Source: Melieria omissa (lineage: Eukaryota; Arthropoda; Insecta; Diptera; Ulidiidae). From it: DNA of 64,000 nt. Position 1 is the stretch's first letter, and every line of letters begins with the position of its first letter. Positions 22,891 to 32,775 of this stretch are shown one piece after another. The notes under the pieces were generated by a model, which was not told the origin of the DNA, ran no database searches, and saw nothing but the letters and a program-made list of their open reading frames with translations. The position numbers and the translations under genes are program-made. The stretch covers positions 33,723,989 through 33,787,988 of the forward strand of contig OZ020267.1 of assembly GCA_963971225.1 (NCBI GenBank), in the 5' to 3' direction.

Positions 22891-23632
22891 TCAGGTGTAC
22901 AACTTTGCTTCCGCCGTTTTTTTCCAAAATTAAAAGCTTTATTGCGAAAAAGTGCTTACAGATGTATTATTCAAAGTATTGTCCGTCGCTAGCGACAACT
23001 TTCTTCCATCTTTCCGGCAATTTTCGGATCCCGGCTCGAAAAAAGGAGTCCTCTTTTGACGCTATCCATGAAGCAATCCATTTTTCCAATTCTTCGAAGG
23101 ATTGAAAATGTTGATCTGCCAGGCCGTGTGCCATCGAACGGAATAGGTGGAAGTCAGAAGGGGCGACATCTGGGGAATACGGCGGGTGGGGCAAGACTTC
23201 CCATTTCAGCGTTTCCAGGTACTTTTTGACCACTTTTGCGACGTGAGGCCGCAAAAGTGGCCACCACCATGTTTGTCTTCGACATCGAAATCACCATTTT
23301 TAAAACGTTGAAACCACTCCCGACACGTTCTTTCACTCAGAGCAGCATCACCGTAAGTTTCTGAGAGCATTCGATGCGCTTCAGCTGCATTTTTTTTCGA
23401 ATTGTAACAGAAAAGTAAAACTTCCCGCAAATGGCGAGAATTGGGCACATAAACGGACATTTTCGAGCGTGAATAATACGAAAACAAGAACAACTGTCAC
23501 TGAAACGGCGATTACAATTCGTTAGGCACTGTCCACACTCACTTTAAAGGCATTGCCATCTATGTATTTCAACCAGCCTCAGCCGGTACAGCCCCCTATC
23601 GGAAAACGGCAGAAGCAAAGTTGTACACCTGA
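22891..23632 (-). mobile_element. mariner deletion derivative, 742 bases (type I junction)
   Basis: The ends TCAGGTGTACAACTTTGCTT and AAGCAAAGTTGTACACCTGA are perfect inverted repeats, extending inward to GCCGTTTT on the other side of one mismatch, with TA at both flanks (22889-22890, 23633-23634). The interior retains the N- and C-terminal thirds of a transposase but not the middle. Its deletion junction (about 23250-23285) differs from that of the copies at 29709 and 62747. Confidence 0.95.
22967..23460 (-). pseudogene. mariner transposase, middle deleted
   Basis: The start at 23460-23458 opens MSVYVPNSRHLREVLLF; the helix-turn-helix text AAEAHRMLSETYGDAALSER follows, then CREWFQRFKNGDFDVEDK. 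After the junction the frame shifts to VAKVVKKYLETLKWEVL, then PPYSPDVAPSDFHLF with the third catalytic Asp, ending SDGQYFE and TAA at 22969-22967. The segment with the first two catalytic aspartates is missing, so no activity is possible; the ends could still be moved by a transposase supplied elsewhere. Confidence 0.92.
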
Positions 23633-23656
23633 TAACATAAGTGCTGTGTCGCTAAC

Positions 23657-23679
23657 AGTTCTCTCAGACTGAGAGAACT
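23657..23679. repeat. 23-base palindrome
   Basis: AGTTCTCTCAG and CTGAGAGAACT are perfect 11-base inverted arms around one A. It lies 24 bases beyond the mariner end. Confidence 0.75.
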
Positions 23680-23966
23680 TGCGTAGGGAGCATGTTTATG
23701 GACACTCTGGGGTTTTAAGGTCATTTAAGAGGCCAAGTACAGAGTATCAGTTAGATTCCAGCACGTACTAGCCGTTTCCATACCTGGATTTTGATACGCG
23801 CACTTACTTCCTATCCCACAAGCGAGGAATAAGGCACAACGGGTGTGACGAGAGACGCTTCCATTACCGTTTTCAACGATGACTCTAAGATGAATAAAGG
23901 TACAGGAGCTGGTATCCACTTAGATGTACTTCAGACCCATAGACTCAGACTCATAGACAGGGAGTT

Positions 23967-23989
23967 AGGGAGTCTGAATCAGACTCCCT
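23967..23989. repeat. 23-base palindrome
   Basis: AGGGAGTCTGA and TCAGACTCCCT are perfect 11-base arms around one A. The design (11, 1, 11) is the same as at 23657, though the sequence differs. It lies close to the upstream edge of a LINE fragment. Confidence 0.75.
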
Positions 23990-23999
23990 GACCTTTAAT

Positions 24000-24800
24000 A
24001 AATCTTTCAGCCATAGATCTTGGCAATCTATAAAGCTGCTGAACTAATCCGTGACACTGGGTTATCTTCAACAGATGTCACAATCTTCGTGTATAGTCAG
24101 ATACCCCTTAGAGCGCTGGAATCAGCAGTGGTGACATCAAACATAGTGCAGAGTTGCCGCACTTCACTTTACGGTATTTAGGCATAATTCAATCACTCTC
24201 TGCTGCCTTCAGAACCTCTCTGGAGAAGTAGAGAACAAAGCAGCGGACAAGGTGGCAAGAAAGGGGGTCGTTTTGATACCACCGCAGTAGATAGTTCTGT
24301 GCTTCTTCCAATAACTGACCTGTTTATGCTTATTGACAGGTTGAGCAAAAAGAACAGAGAGTCCTCATGGCGCAGCAGAACAGATTGTAGCACCTGCCGG
24401 GAACTTCCTTATTTTCCTTGATAAAAACGAGATTTGTACTCTCCCCGAGTCGAGTCACCATAGGAGTCATCACTGGACACTGCGTCATTCGATCTATGCT
24501 TATCAAATGACGCCTCTCATCCAGTGATGTCTGCACAAGCTGCGAAGATGAAGAAGAACTAGAAACGATTCTACACTTCCTGGGCCTCTGCCCGGCAGAG
24601 AGGCAGACTCTGTACCCTGGGGTCAAGATTCCTGACGGAGCTGACTAGCATGAGAAAAGTTGAAATCTCAGATTTGTTTTCCTTTATTAAAAGGTTGAAC
24701 CGGTTTGATTCGCATTGAGACTGATTGGTTAGCTCCAGAACCATTTAAAAAATTTGGCCTCCGAGTGGAAATGCAGTCTCTGTGCCGCCGAAAAACTTAA
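24000..24800 (+). mobile_element. non-LTR retrotransposon fragment: RNase H and C-terminal end
   Basis: Spread over shifted frames are the marks of the RNase H and C-terminal region of an I/Jockey-superclade reverse-transcriptase protein: VTIFVYSQIPLRALESA (24094 on), where the usual catalytic Asp of the SDSQ motif is Tyr; NKAADKVARKGVVLIPP (24235 on); VTIGVITGHC (about 24455); then the zinc-knuckle-like DVCTSCEDEEELETILHFLG (about 24521). The tail has TTAGCTCCAGAACC and TTGGCCTCCGAGTGGAA. It is 5'-truncated, frameshifted and dead. Confidence 0.82.
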
Positions 24801-24904
24801 AATGCAGTTTTACTATATTTGGATATACTATTTTTTATTTATTTATTTTATTCTTTAAATAATTTATTTTTTGTATTTATTTTTTTATTATATTGTTACA
24901 GCAG

Positions 24905-25060
24905 TCAGGAGCGGATTCAGAAAAATATTTCGGGAGGGGGTTTCAAGAAGTATTTTTTGAATATATATAAAATGCCTTTTAATTTGTGTGTAGTTTTAAA
25001 GTCGATCCTAATATTCGGGGGTTTCAACCCCCAAAACCCCAGGAAGCCGTTTTCATAAAG
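24905..25060. mobile_element. hAT-like short element, degenerate copy
   Basis: The text runs from GGAGCGGATTCAG through ATATTTCGGGAGGGGGTTTC to GGGGTTTCAACCCCCAAAAC. The same order is seen at 33830-33941, whose right end CGCCACT matches the ends of the intact copies at 44581 and 62425. One end is eroded and no target duplication is clear. Confidence 0.6.
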
Positions 25061-25227
25061 ATCTTACGACACATTCCATATTCAGACAACGATATTTGAT
25101 CCACTAGAACCAGCTGTTTGATGTGTCTTAACCCTCAAAAGCATTCAAGGTCCACTTTCAAAGCGACGTAACCCAAATGCACATAAATATCTTCAAATTA
25201 AACCAAACTCTAGTATTTTCACTAATA

Positions 25228-25244
25228 TTTATTGTACATTTATT
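25228..25244 (-). terminator. two AATAAA polyadenylation signals, minus strand
   Basis: TTTATT at 25228-25233 and 25239-25244 are AATAAA on the minus strand, about 195-205 bases after the stop of the frame at 25438-25749. Their place suits a 3' UTR end, but AATAAA is common in AT-rich DNA. Confidence 0.35.
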
Positions 25245-25437
25245 TGCGTTACAAAACAAACAAACACACAAGAAAGTGATTCTTGCATTTGAGGGCTAAA
25301 CATCACATTCGAAGCTATCATATCGTAGCCGTTATACCTTCACACAGCCGTCTTAAGTACACGAAATTCGATTTAAATCCAACATCTCAGCGAAAACGCT
25401 TTAGCTGCCTTCGAAGTCACGTTAAACGTGTGTTTGA

Positions 25438-25749
25438 TTAACGGGGCAGTGCTTCCGCTTCCTGCCGAAGCAAATTATATATTTTAAACAAACTCGCGAA
25501 CAGCGACAGCTCCAAGACAGCCAGCAACCAATTTATTGACTCGACACTAATAGCAACGCCTATTAGTCCGATATGTCTCAACACAACGAGACAAATAAAT
25601 ATCCGCTGCCAAATGTCGACAAGCTGTGCTGTAGCTCCGAACTGTCCGAAATGGCTCAGCGGCCTAATTGACGCCGGTGGCGGCTGCCTCTCCACCGCCA
25701 CAAATTCGAGCGCGTGGGGGCGCAGCACAATGAAATGTGCACATTGCAT
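25438..25749 (-). CDS. candidate small membrane protein, 103 residues
   Basis: The product is unknown. The frame starts MQCAHFIVLRPHALEF, has a proline-rich stretch (residues 22-30), then two hydrophobic segments (about 50-67 and 73-92) of the kind found in membrane proteins, and ends QEAEALPR. Composition is more protein-like and less repetitive than other frames in the window, and it does not overlap a simple repeat. Two AATAAA signals follow at 25244-25228. Upstream on the same strand CAGGGGTGAGTT (GTGAGT at 25807-25802) is a good splice donor, so the true gene may have an upstream exon and this start may not be used. It could still be a chance frame. Confidence 0.4.
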   Translation of the reverse strand: MQCAHFIVLRPHALEFVAVERQPPPASIRPLSHFGQFGATAQLVDIWQRIFICLVVLRHIGLIGVAISVESINWLLAVLELSLFASLFKIYNLLRQEAEALPR

Positions 25750-25759
25750 AATTTTTTTT

Positions 25760-27299
25760 TTAATTTAAAAAAAAAAAAATTTTATATCGAAAGTGAAAAA
25801 AACTCACCCCTGTGCTGTGTTGTAGGGAAGCTGCAGGAACAAAAGCAATGCCACATAAAAAACTCATGCATATGCGCAAAAAATTAAGGCACCCTCACGA
25901 ATGTCCATCAGCTGACGGCGGCTGTGCGGTAAACTTCCTTATGTCGCCTATCTCAAAGACCAGCAAGATTAAAAAAAATCGCTTCCGCGATACTATCAAT
26001 GCTTGAGAGAAGCCGAAGAAAAAAATGCTGGCCCTACACAATTGGCACCCTTGAACACTGCTGGCAGCAACAAAAACCACAGCAGCCCGAACAGACTCGA
26101 CGCCGCTACCCTGCGAACAAAACATCGTAGCGCTGCTTTCACTTTTCTTGGGGTTTCGGCTGTTCGCAGCAGCGCCAACAACAACACTTGCGTTTTCTTT
26201 CCGTTTTTTTCCACAGCCACATTTGTCTTCTCAACTGTTGTTGCTCGAAAATGCTGCAATGTGAATCCAATGCCGCAGAATAGCATCGCTCACAAACGCT
26301 CCACATGGATCTGCATTTTTTGTTGTTGTTTTTTTGGTTTTTGGTTTTCACTTTCAATCGGAAGTGTTTAGGGCGCGGAGAGCAAAAAACAGGCGCGGCC
26401 ACAATGCGTGAACGAAAGTGCCGGGCACTGCGTGACAGTGCGTGTAAATTGCATTTTTTTTTATGCAAAGATTTTTTTTCATTCAAATGCATTTCAATTG
26501 TTGCTTGTCAAGGATTGCTGCTGCTGCTGCTCTCAATTTTTTTGTATTTTTCACATTTTTTATTTGCTGCTTTTGTGCGAGTCTCGTTGATGGCATAGCA
26601 CGTGCTACTTTTTTGCTGTTCTTGTTTTGGTTGTTCAGTAGTTTTTTGCTCATTAGAGAAAATTTTAATAAAAGATTGTGTGGAAACCGTCTGTTGCGGT
26701 TGTAGTTTCTGGCCGATTGTTGTTGCTTTGTTGCAGTAACATAAGCGGATTTTGAAAAGGATATTCGATACTAGGGCGCTAGATGAGATTTTACTTGGCT
26801 GCTGGTTGAGCTGTGGTATTTTTTGTGTTTTTTAACAGCGGCTCGTGGCAGCTTTTGTGCCTACGCGCTGAAATTTTAAAGAGGTTGGGCATTTTTTTTA
26901 CAGATTATAGTTTACTTTGAAGGAATGTAGCCTCGGCAGCTGCACAACGCCAGAAGTTAACACATTTCACTTGAAGAAAACATCTTTCAAATAAAAAAAA
27001 AGTAAGAGTGTGCGACAGAAAAGTGTGTTGGAATTGAATATTTTCAACATATAACAATGCAATTTTATTCAATGAAATCATAAAAGAGTTTACATTTGTG
27101 TGAAATGATTATCAGATGTTTTCAAATTGTTGTGAAAATTTCGAAAGAAAGGATATTTTTAGTAAATCTAACATAGGTCCAGGTCACCTGCGAGATGAGC
27201 AGATCTGCAACGTTCTGATGCCTCCGCGGGCGATAAATAGAGATTTGGAGTACAATTAGGTTGGAGTTTTAGGTTTATTTACCTGTAGAACCGCTTAAA
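25760..27299. other. no supported gene; TTG and poly-T rich island
   Basis: The part 25810-26740 is an island with TTGTTG, CTGCTG and long T runs, open in several overlapping frames on both strands (26003-26371 plus, 26139-26492 minus). If the minus-strand candidate at 25438 is real, its 5' exon and promoter would lie here. The part 26740-27299 is AT-rich with nothing recognised. Confidence 0.45.
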
Positions 27300-27812
27300 T
27301 AATGTTTGGGCAATTCAATGAAGCACTTACGAAATTTGTTCTCTCGCTCCCGAGAAAGGACCCTACAACCATTACGGGCATAGTAACGAGACATTCCTTA
27401 ACAATGGCTCACGCGCTAAAGATGAAGTCGGATGAATGCAGGAAATGCAAATCACATGGTGCCAAGAAAACCCTGGAGCACGTCCTTTGCTCCTGCTCGG
27501 CCATCTCACTCCTTTAGGGGCCTCCTTCTTTTCTGGATAAGAAGCGGTTCCCATGCATGACATTAAGTCCGGTAATCTCAAGACTACGACTTACATACTT
27601 AGGGGCCCCATTCTTTTCGGGGTCCGAAGAGGTTCCCAAGCATGAGCATTAAGCATTAAGTCGCAGCAAAACATCGCTAGGAAAACCCACATTTTCACCA
27701 ATCACTTCCACGTGGATCCGTAAACTAAGAAGTTCTAACTGGTATCGCTAGGTCCCAACAGGGTCTATGCGTGGCCAACTTAGCCAGCCAGCTTATCTTA
27801 CCTAACCTCACA
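27300..27812 (+). mobile_element. non-LTR retrotransposon C-terminal fragment with internal duplication
   Basis: TTITGIVTRHSLTMAHALK, then DECRKCKSHGAKKTLEHVLC with its zinc-knuckle spacing, then CSAIS, mark the C-terminus of an I/Jockey-type protein. About 100 bases are duplicated (27516 and 27600, TTAGGGGCC then GGTTCCCA), after which VISRLRLTYLGAPFFSG continues. This text and the tail (CTAACTGGTA, GGCCAACTTAGCCAGCCAGC) match the minus-strand fragment at 60690-60965, so both are one family. It is 5'-truncated and broken. Confidence 0.8.
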
Positions 27813-28185
27813 TAATGCCAGCACCCTACTAAGGTTCTCTACACGAGCTCGTATACTTATATATTTTTAAGGTTCCTCATACGGATTCGAACGGAGTCCA
27901 TGCAAAGCCTTGACCAGCCATTATAACCTAACTGAGTAACGTAGAAAGCTTTTTCCATAGTTTTTGGTGAAAAGTGTCATTGTCTCAGCACTCTGACGCA
28001 TTAAACTGGGTCTATGATACCATTTTGGATTGCTGCCTGTCCTTAAGTCTTTCTTATACTTGGATCAATTAAGATATCAGTTGATATCCTTATGTTTTTA
28101 GCTTTTCCTTTTTAACTTTTTAACAGTCACTATTATGTGCGTTTACTTTTAGCTCAAGTCTTTCGAAATAACATTGCATTGGTTG
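27813..28185. other. nothing recognised
   Basis: AT-rich sequence between a LINE tail and a SINE. I see no gene, repeat or structured element. Confidence 0.5.
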
Positions 28186-28196
28186 GAACATCTTAG

Positions 28197-28566
28197 GTCG
28201 TCAGATAGGTTGAAGTGGCTGTCTCAGTATGGGACTCACTCACGCCTCTATATGGGCCCGTTGTGATACCACAAACTCCACCGGTTTGAAATGTGTATGC
28301 AACACTGCTTTTTCAACATGTGTTACGAGACACATTTCAAACGAAAGGGAGAAGGGAGGAGAGGACCTACAATTTTCATTTCATTCTTGGAGGTTGTTCC
28401 ATGGCCTGCCAAGAGCGCCCTTCTACAATTCTTGTAATTCTCAACTGGTTCGTGAGGATAAAGATAGAAGTAGACGAGTATTTCACCAGACCAAGCTAGG
28501 AATCGAACCTAGAGCCTCTGGTGTGAGAAGACAGTGCGCTACCCGCTGAACTATAGAGGCCGGCCA
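28197..28566 (-). mobile_element. tRNA-derived SINE, 370 bases, with target-site duplication
   Basis: On the minus strand the head reads GGCCGGCCTCTATAGTTCAG then CGGGTAGCGC (A-box) and GGTTCGATTCC (perfect B-box core), as in a tRNA gene. The body is unrelated to tRNA; the tail has GGTATCACAACGGGCCC and CAGCCACTTCAACCTA. GAACATCTTAG flanks both sides (28186-28196, 28567-28577), an 11-base duplication typical of LINE-driven insertion. A head-like relative lies at 16676. Confidence 0.9.
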
Positions 28567-28964
28567 GAACATCTTAGCACATAGCTTTCAAACTTCAATT
28601 TTCGACTTGAGCTACTTTTTCTTATAACCACAGATACATATATACCTTATGATCATAAAAGAAGCCGACAAAACTTGTATAAATTGGGGCAATCGTGTAA
28701 TCCAAATCAAAAACGTTTTGCTCAATTGACAATTTCTGCGTAGTCAATGCTCGGCCAAATCAGACTATGATCGGCGCATTTGCGGCAATCGTGGGACCTT
28801 AGCTTAAGACATCAGTTGAAGTCGCTCCTGCGGAATGACCAATGTAGCCTGTGCACTGTGGCACGTTGTGTCTTTCTGTTGGAACCACCTGCATCAGTAT
28901 TTGCATTGTCCAGTTTAGGCCACGAGAAGTTGTTCATCATCGATCTATCTATTATAGTTTCGTT

Positions 28965-29494
28965 CTAAAAGAAGTATGGACCTATGTTTTTCTCGACATA
29001 GCCAACAAGCGGTGGCAGGAGGAGAGCACTTTCTGTATTACAAAACAATTATGGTCCACTTTAAACACCAGGCGCACTAGAACTCTACGATCGTCTCGAT
29101 TTTGACGGGACTTTGTATATTTGGTCGTCATATCTACCTACCTAGACTAGGTCTTGACGGTCGGGACTTTGCCGTAGTTGTCAAAATGTAGAAGAGAAAG
29201 AATCCATAAGTCACCTTCTCTGCCACTGCCCGACTCCCTCTATACGAAGATGAAAAGCCTTAGGCTCTACTTTCTTCGAAAACTTGGATGACCTCGGTTA
29301 GGTTGATGGAGATGGAGATGAGGAGGAGATGACCTCAGATCAGACAACATTAGGGACTTGCTAGGTTTTATACACGAAACAATGCAGTAAGTCAGATCAC
29401 TACCTCCTTGTGGTGTCACAATGGACAGTTTTCGCGGCCTAAGTGTGTCTTTCGGCAAGTCCCGTGCCGAGGCAGCCAGTTTAACCTAACCTAA
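28965..29494 (+). mobile_element. non-LTR retrotransposon C-terminal fragment and tail
   Basis: ANKRWQEESTFCITKQLWST followed by RRTRTLRSSRFD is the segment that joins RNase H to the C-terminal knuckle in I/Jockey-type elements. Then CRSCQNVEEKESISHLLCHC (about 29170), IRDLLGFIHET (about 29350) and the tail GTGGTGTCACAATGGAC, GCAGCCAGTTTAACCTAACC. Frameshifts separate the pieces. Sequence upstream (28700-28960) could belong to the same copy but is not recognised. Confidence 0.8.
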
Positions 29495-29708
29495 CCTATG
29501 TTTCTGGCAGACAAAAACATACTCCAAATATGGAAATATTTGTGTGGATTGGAATCACCGCAGTTTTAACATTTTACTTTTAGATAAATAAAAATTGCCA
29601 TCATATCTAAATAAAAAACAAGTAGTACACACTTTGATAGTAAATTTTTAATGAAAATAAAAATTGTTTAACATGTTTAACGCTGCAACCTTCTTTAATG
29701 ATTTGTTA

Positions 29709-30450
29709 TCAGGTGTACAACTTTGCTTCCGCCGTTTTTTTCCAAAATTAAAAGCTTTATTGCGAAAAAGTGCTTACAGATGTATTATTCAAAGTATTAT
29801 CCGTCGCTAGCGACAACTTTCTCCCATCTTTCCGGCAATTTTCGGATCCCGGCTCGAAAAAAGGAGTCCTCTTTTGACGCTATCCATGAAGCAATCCATT
29901 TTTCCAATTCTTCGAAGGATTGAAAATGTTGATCTGCCAGGCCGTGTGCCATCGAACGGAATAGGTGGAAGTCAGAAGGGGCGACATCTGGGGAATACGG
30001 CGGGTGGGGCAAGACTTCCCATTTCAGCGTTTCCAGGTACTTTTTGACCACTTTTGCGACGTGAGGCCGAGCATTGTCGTGTTGGAGGATGACTTTGTCA
30101 TGTCGAAATCACCATTTTTAAAACGTTGAAACCACTCCCGACACGTTCTTTCACTCAGAGCAGCATCACCGTAAGTTTCGGAGAGCATTCGATGCGCTTC
30201 AGCTGCATTTTTTTTCGAATTGTAACAGAAAAGTAAAACTTCCCGCAAATGGCGAGAATTGGGCACATAAACGGACATTTTCGAGCGTGAATAATACGAA
30301 AACAAGACCAACTGTCACTGAAACGGCGATGACAATTCGTTAGGCACTGTCCACACTCACTTTGAAGGCATTACCATCTATGTATTTCAACCAGCCTCAG
30401 CCGGTACAGCCACCTATCGGAAAACGGCGGAAGCAAAGTTGTACACCTGA
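29709..30450 (-). mobile_element. mariner deletion derivative, 742 bases (type II junction)
   Basis: Same inverted ends as the copy at 22891 and TA flanks at 29707-29708 and 30451-30452. Its internal junction (TTTGTCA joined to TGTCGAAATC near 30100) is identical to that at 62747 and different from 22891. Outside the junction the three copies differ at only a few bases, so amplification was recent. Confidence 0.95.
29797..30278 (-). pseudogene. mariner transposase, middle deleted
   Basis: Start at 30278-30276 (MSVYVPNSRHLREV). The N-terminal domain runs to KNGDFD, where the deletion joins it out of frame to the text encoding VILQHDNARPHVAK, so the second catalytic Asp motif is kept here, unlike at 22967. 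The third (SPDVAPSDFHLF) follows. A CAA to TAA change ends the frame four codons early, after VVASDG. The first catalytic Asp region is absent. Confidence 0.9.
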
Positions 30451-30452
30451 TA

Positions 30453-31480
30453 TATAAAACTCACCAATTAATAAAAATGTGATGTGACTTAAACATGGCG
30501 ACCATAACCTCACAAACTTCAAGCGTTCCTATTTAAAAATACCGTTTGATTATTACAGTGTTGCTTCTGTGACAGTTCAGATATCTTCTTTTGACAACCC
30601 TGCAAAGATATTAGGAAGGACATAGTTAATTTTGTTATTTTTTTGGTACAAACTTAATTAATTTTACAATTTTGTTGTTGAAATCAAACAATCAACTACA
30701 GCTTTTAAAGTTTGACTATTCAAATTTGAAAATATTCATAATTTTTCCTTATCTATTCACCTGCTTAGAAGCTCCCCAGCAAAATATAATCTTTTCCCAA
30801 CTCTCCTCAAAATGTACCAGGAAATTGTCGCACGTCACTTCACCAGATTTCACTGAGCCTCCTGTGACAGTATTATTAAGCTCAGCTTCCAAGTCATCGC
30901 CATCCAGCATACACGTCTTCACTCTCTGTTTGTTTATTTTGCTCTCCCCGCAGTGTGCTGTGTGTCTCGTAAAGTGTAAAGTTGGCGGAAAAGAGGGAAA
31001 TGCTGAAAACTGGTCTGAGTGGGCCATAAAAACTCTTAATTATTGTTAGTACTTGTAAAGTTATAAAAACGTTTTGTTATTATTGGTGTGTGGAGGAGCG
31101 TGCCCGCTGGCAGCATGGGCTCACGCCAACAGGTATTCATTCGGTTGGCCAATATGTATGTGGCTGCTCGCGATGCCGACTCTTTGTTCTCTTGGCTGCA
31201 CGATCGCTGAAAGCGCTCACTTTCTCCTCGGCTGTACGAAAACGAGCGCGCACGCCCAGCCAACGCCGGCTGCTCTCTTGCAACAAGTTCTAAAGGTAAA
31301 CACACGACGCGAACGGAGCGCCGAGCTGGCGTCAGCGGCAGAGCCGGCCGAAAGCCGGAAAAGAGGCAAGGCCCGGCCAATGCTGTGTGGTGAGCCGGTG
31401 AGCGCTGCTGCAATCGCAGCAGCTGCTGTGCGCGATTCGAGTGGGACGGACGGGCGCACAGCGGCGGAGCGTGAAGCGGG
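30453..31480. other. no gene; AT-rich flank then GC-rich upstream island
   Basis: AT-rich and unassigned to about 31030. From 31060 the GC content rises and both strands stay open (31036-31524 minus, 31074-31547 plus) without recognisable domains. This island leads into the initiator and CRE motifs at 31488-31560 and may be promoter or 5' UTR sequence of the candidate exon at 31571. Confidence 0.45.
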
Positions 31481-31487
31481 CGGCAGC

Positions 31488-31560
31488 TCAGTTCAGCTGA
31501 GACGCAGTCGTGCAGCTCAGACAATCTGGGTCACATTTTGCCATTGAACCGGTGACGTCA
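31488..31560 (+). promoter_or_regulatory. initiator-like motif and perfect cAMP-response element
   Basis: TCAGTT at 31488-31493 fits the arthropod initiator, and AGACA at 31519-31523 fits the downstream promoter element consensus but is two bases off the strict spacing. TGACGTCA at 31553-31560 is the exact palindromic CREB/ATF site. They lie just before an ATG (31571) that opens a plausible exon. Use as a promoter is inference. Confidence 0.4.
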
Positions 31561-31570
31561 CAGCGGGCCA

Positions 31571-31735
31571 ATGACCGAGAAGCTCTACGAGGAAGCACAA
31601 CAGCCACAAGCTGGAGCGGCAACAACAGCAACACCAACAACAACAAAATATAACAAGTATTATTGTGTTTTAGCCAGAGTGCGACGCGATCGTTTTACAA
31701 CAACGCAAGTCGCTTCATATCAGGTTTGGTTGTAA
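31571..31735 (+). CDS. candidate first coding exon (MTEKLYEEAQQ...)
   Basis: The ATG at 31571 opens MTEKLYEEAQQPQAGA, then an Ala/Thr/Pro low-complexity part from CAA-type codons, then KYNKYYCVLARVRRDRF and TTTQVASYQ. CAG at 31721-31723 is followed by GTTTGG, a usable splice donor leaving phase 0; without splicing the frame ends at TAA 31733-31735 after 54 residues. An earlier donor is AA followed by GTATTA at 31657. The basic segment after residue 28 and the non-repetitive start look protein-like. A CRE lies 10 bases upstream. I do not recognise the protein; a chance frame is possible. Confidence 0.38.
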   Translation: MTEKLYEEAQQPQAGAATTATPTTTKYNKYYCVLARVRRDRFTTTQVASYQVWL

Positions 31736-32775
31736 TTGTTTTTGTTATTGTTACATTGGCGATGGTGTTGTTGTTGTTGTGGTCGCTGTGGCCCGGCATT
31801 GTGGCAGCTCGTTTGTTTGTTTGTTACTGGTTGTTGCTGGTTGTTGGTTTTGGTTTTGGCCCGATGTGTGGTGCTGGCGCTGTGCAATGCGATGCCGGCC
31901 GCATCTCGGCTGTATTGCAGTTGTTGCAGCTTTTGCTGCATGTTGCATTCAAAAGAAAATAAATTTACCCACTCGGCAAGATTCTCAGCCTTTGCGAGTC
32001 TAAGGTGGGCGCGCATGCAGTCTTGTCGTTGTTGCTTTTTTCTGTTGCTGCTGCAAATTTGAAACTGATGATTCTCGGTTTCTTGGTTCGTTGGACACAG
32101 CACCAACACCGATGCGCTTAAGACTGAAGAGTGAGGATGTGGCGCTCGGGCGCAAAACATACAACAACTCAAAGGCAAAAGATGTGAGAAAAATGATTTT
32201 CAACTGCAGAGTGAATCATGCACATTGTACATGCAAAAAAATCCCCATAGCAAGTGATTTTTTTAGTTGCAATCAATGATTTAAATGCATACAAACAAAT
32301 TTATTTTTAGTTTCCTTTATTAAATTTTTAATAAACACAAATTGATTTATTTATAAAAAAGATCAAAACATGAATGTGTAAATAAATAAACATGAACGCG
32401 CATCCGCACACATCGCTGTGCTGACGTCGCTACTAAAAATAAAGATAAGCCAATGCTTGGTCCAATATTTACCAAAATATATCTACTTGAAAATAGTTCA
32501 TTGCATGTGTATGTGTGTGTGTTTGTGTAGAATTGTTCACTGTTGCACACATCATTTGTAGTTCCACTTATCAGTCAAACAAGTCATGTGCTTCATTTAA
32601 TCATAATTTTATTGCCGAAAGCATGTTTTACTCATTTCAGCTATCAAAAATTTTATAACTCGCATTGCTGCTCACTTGGCAACAAGTTGCGTGATTTTTG
32701 ATTAGCCACGTGATGCGACAACGCAGCGCTCACTAGCCGGCAGTGTGGTGTGAACGTGCGCGGAGTAGAATAGAA
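31736..32775. other. no supported gene
   Basis: The part 31740-31970 is TTG/GTTT-rich and open in several frames. The part 32000-32280 has short frames of no recognisable content. From 32280 to 32775 it is AT-rich with a TG run near 32508-32530. If the exon at 31571 is real this is intron. Confidence 0.45.
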
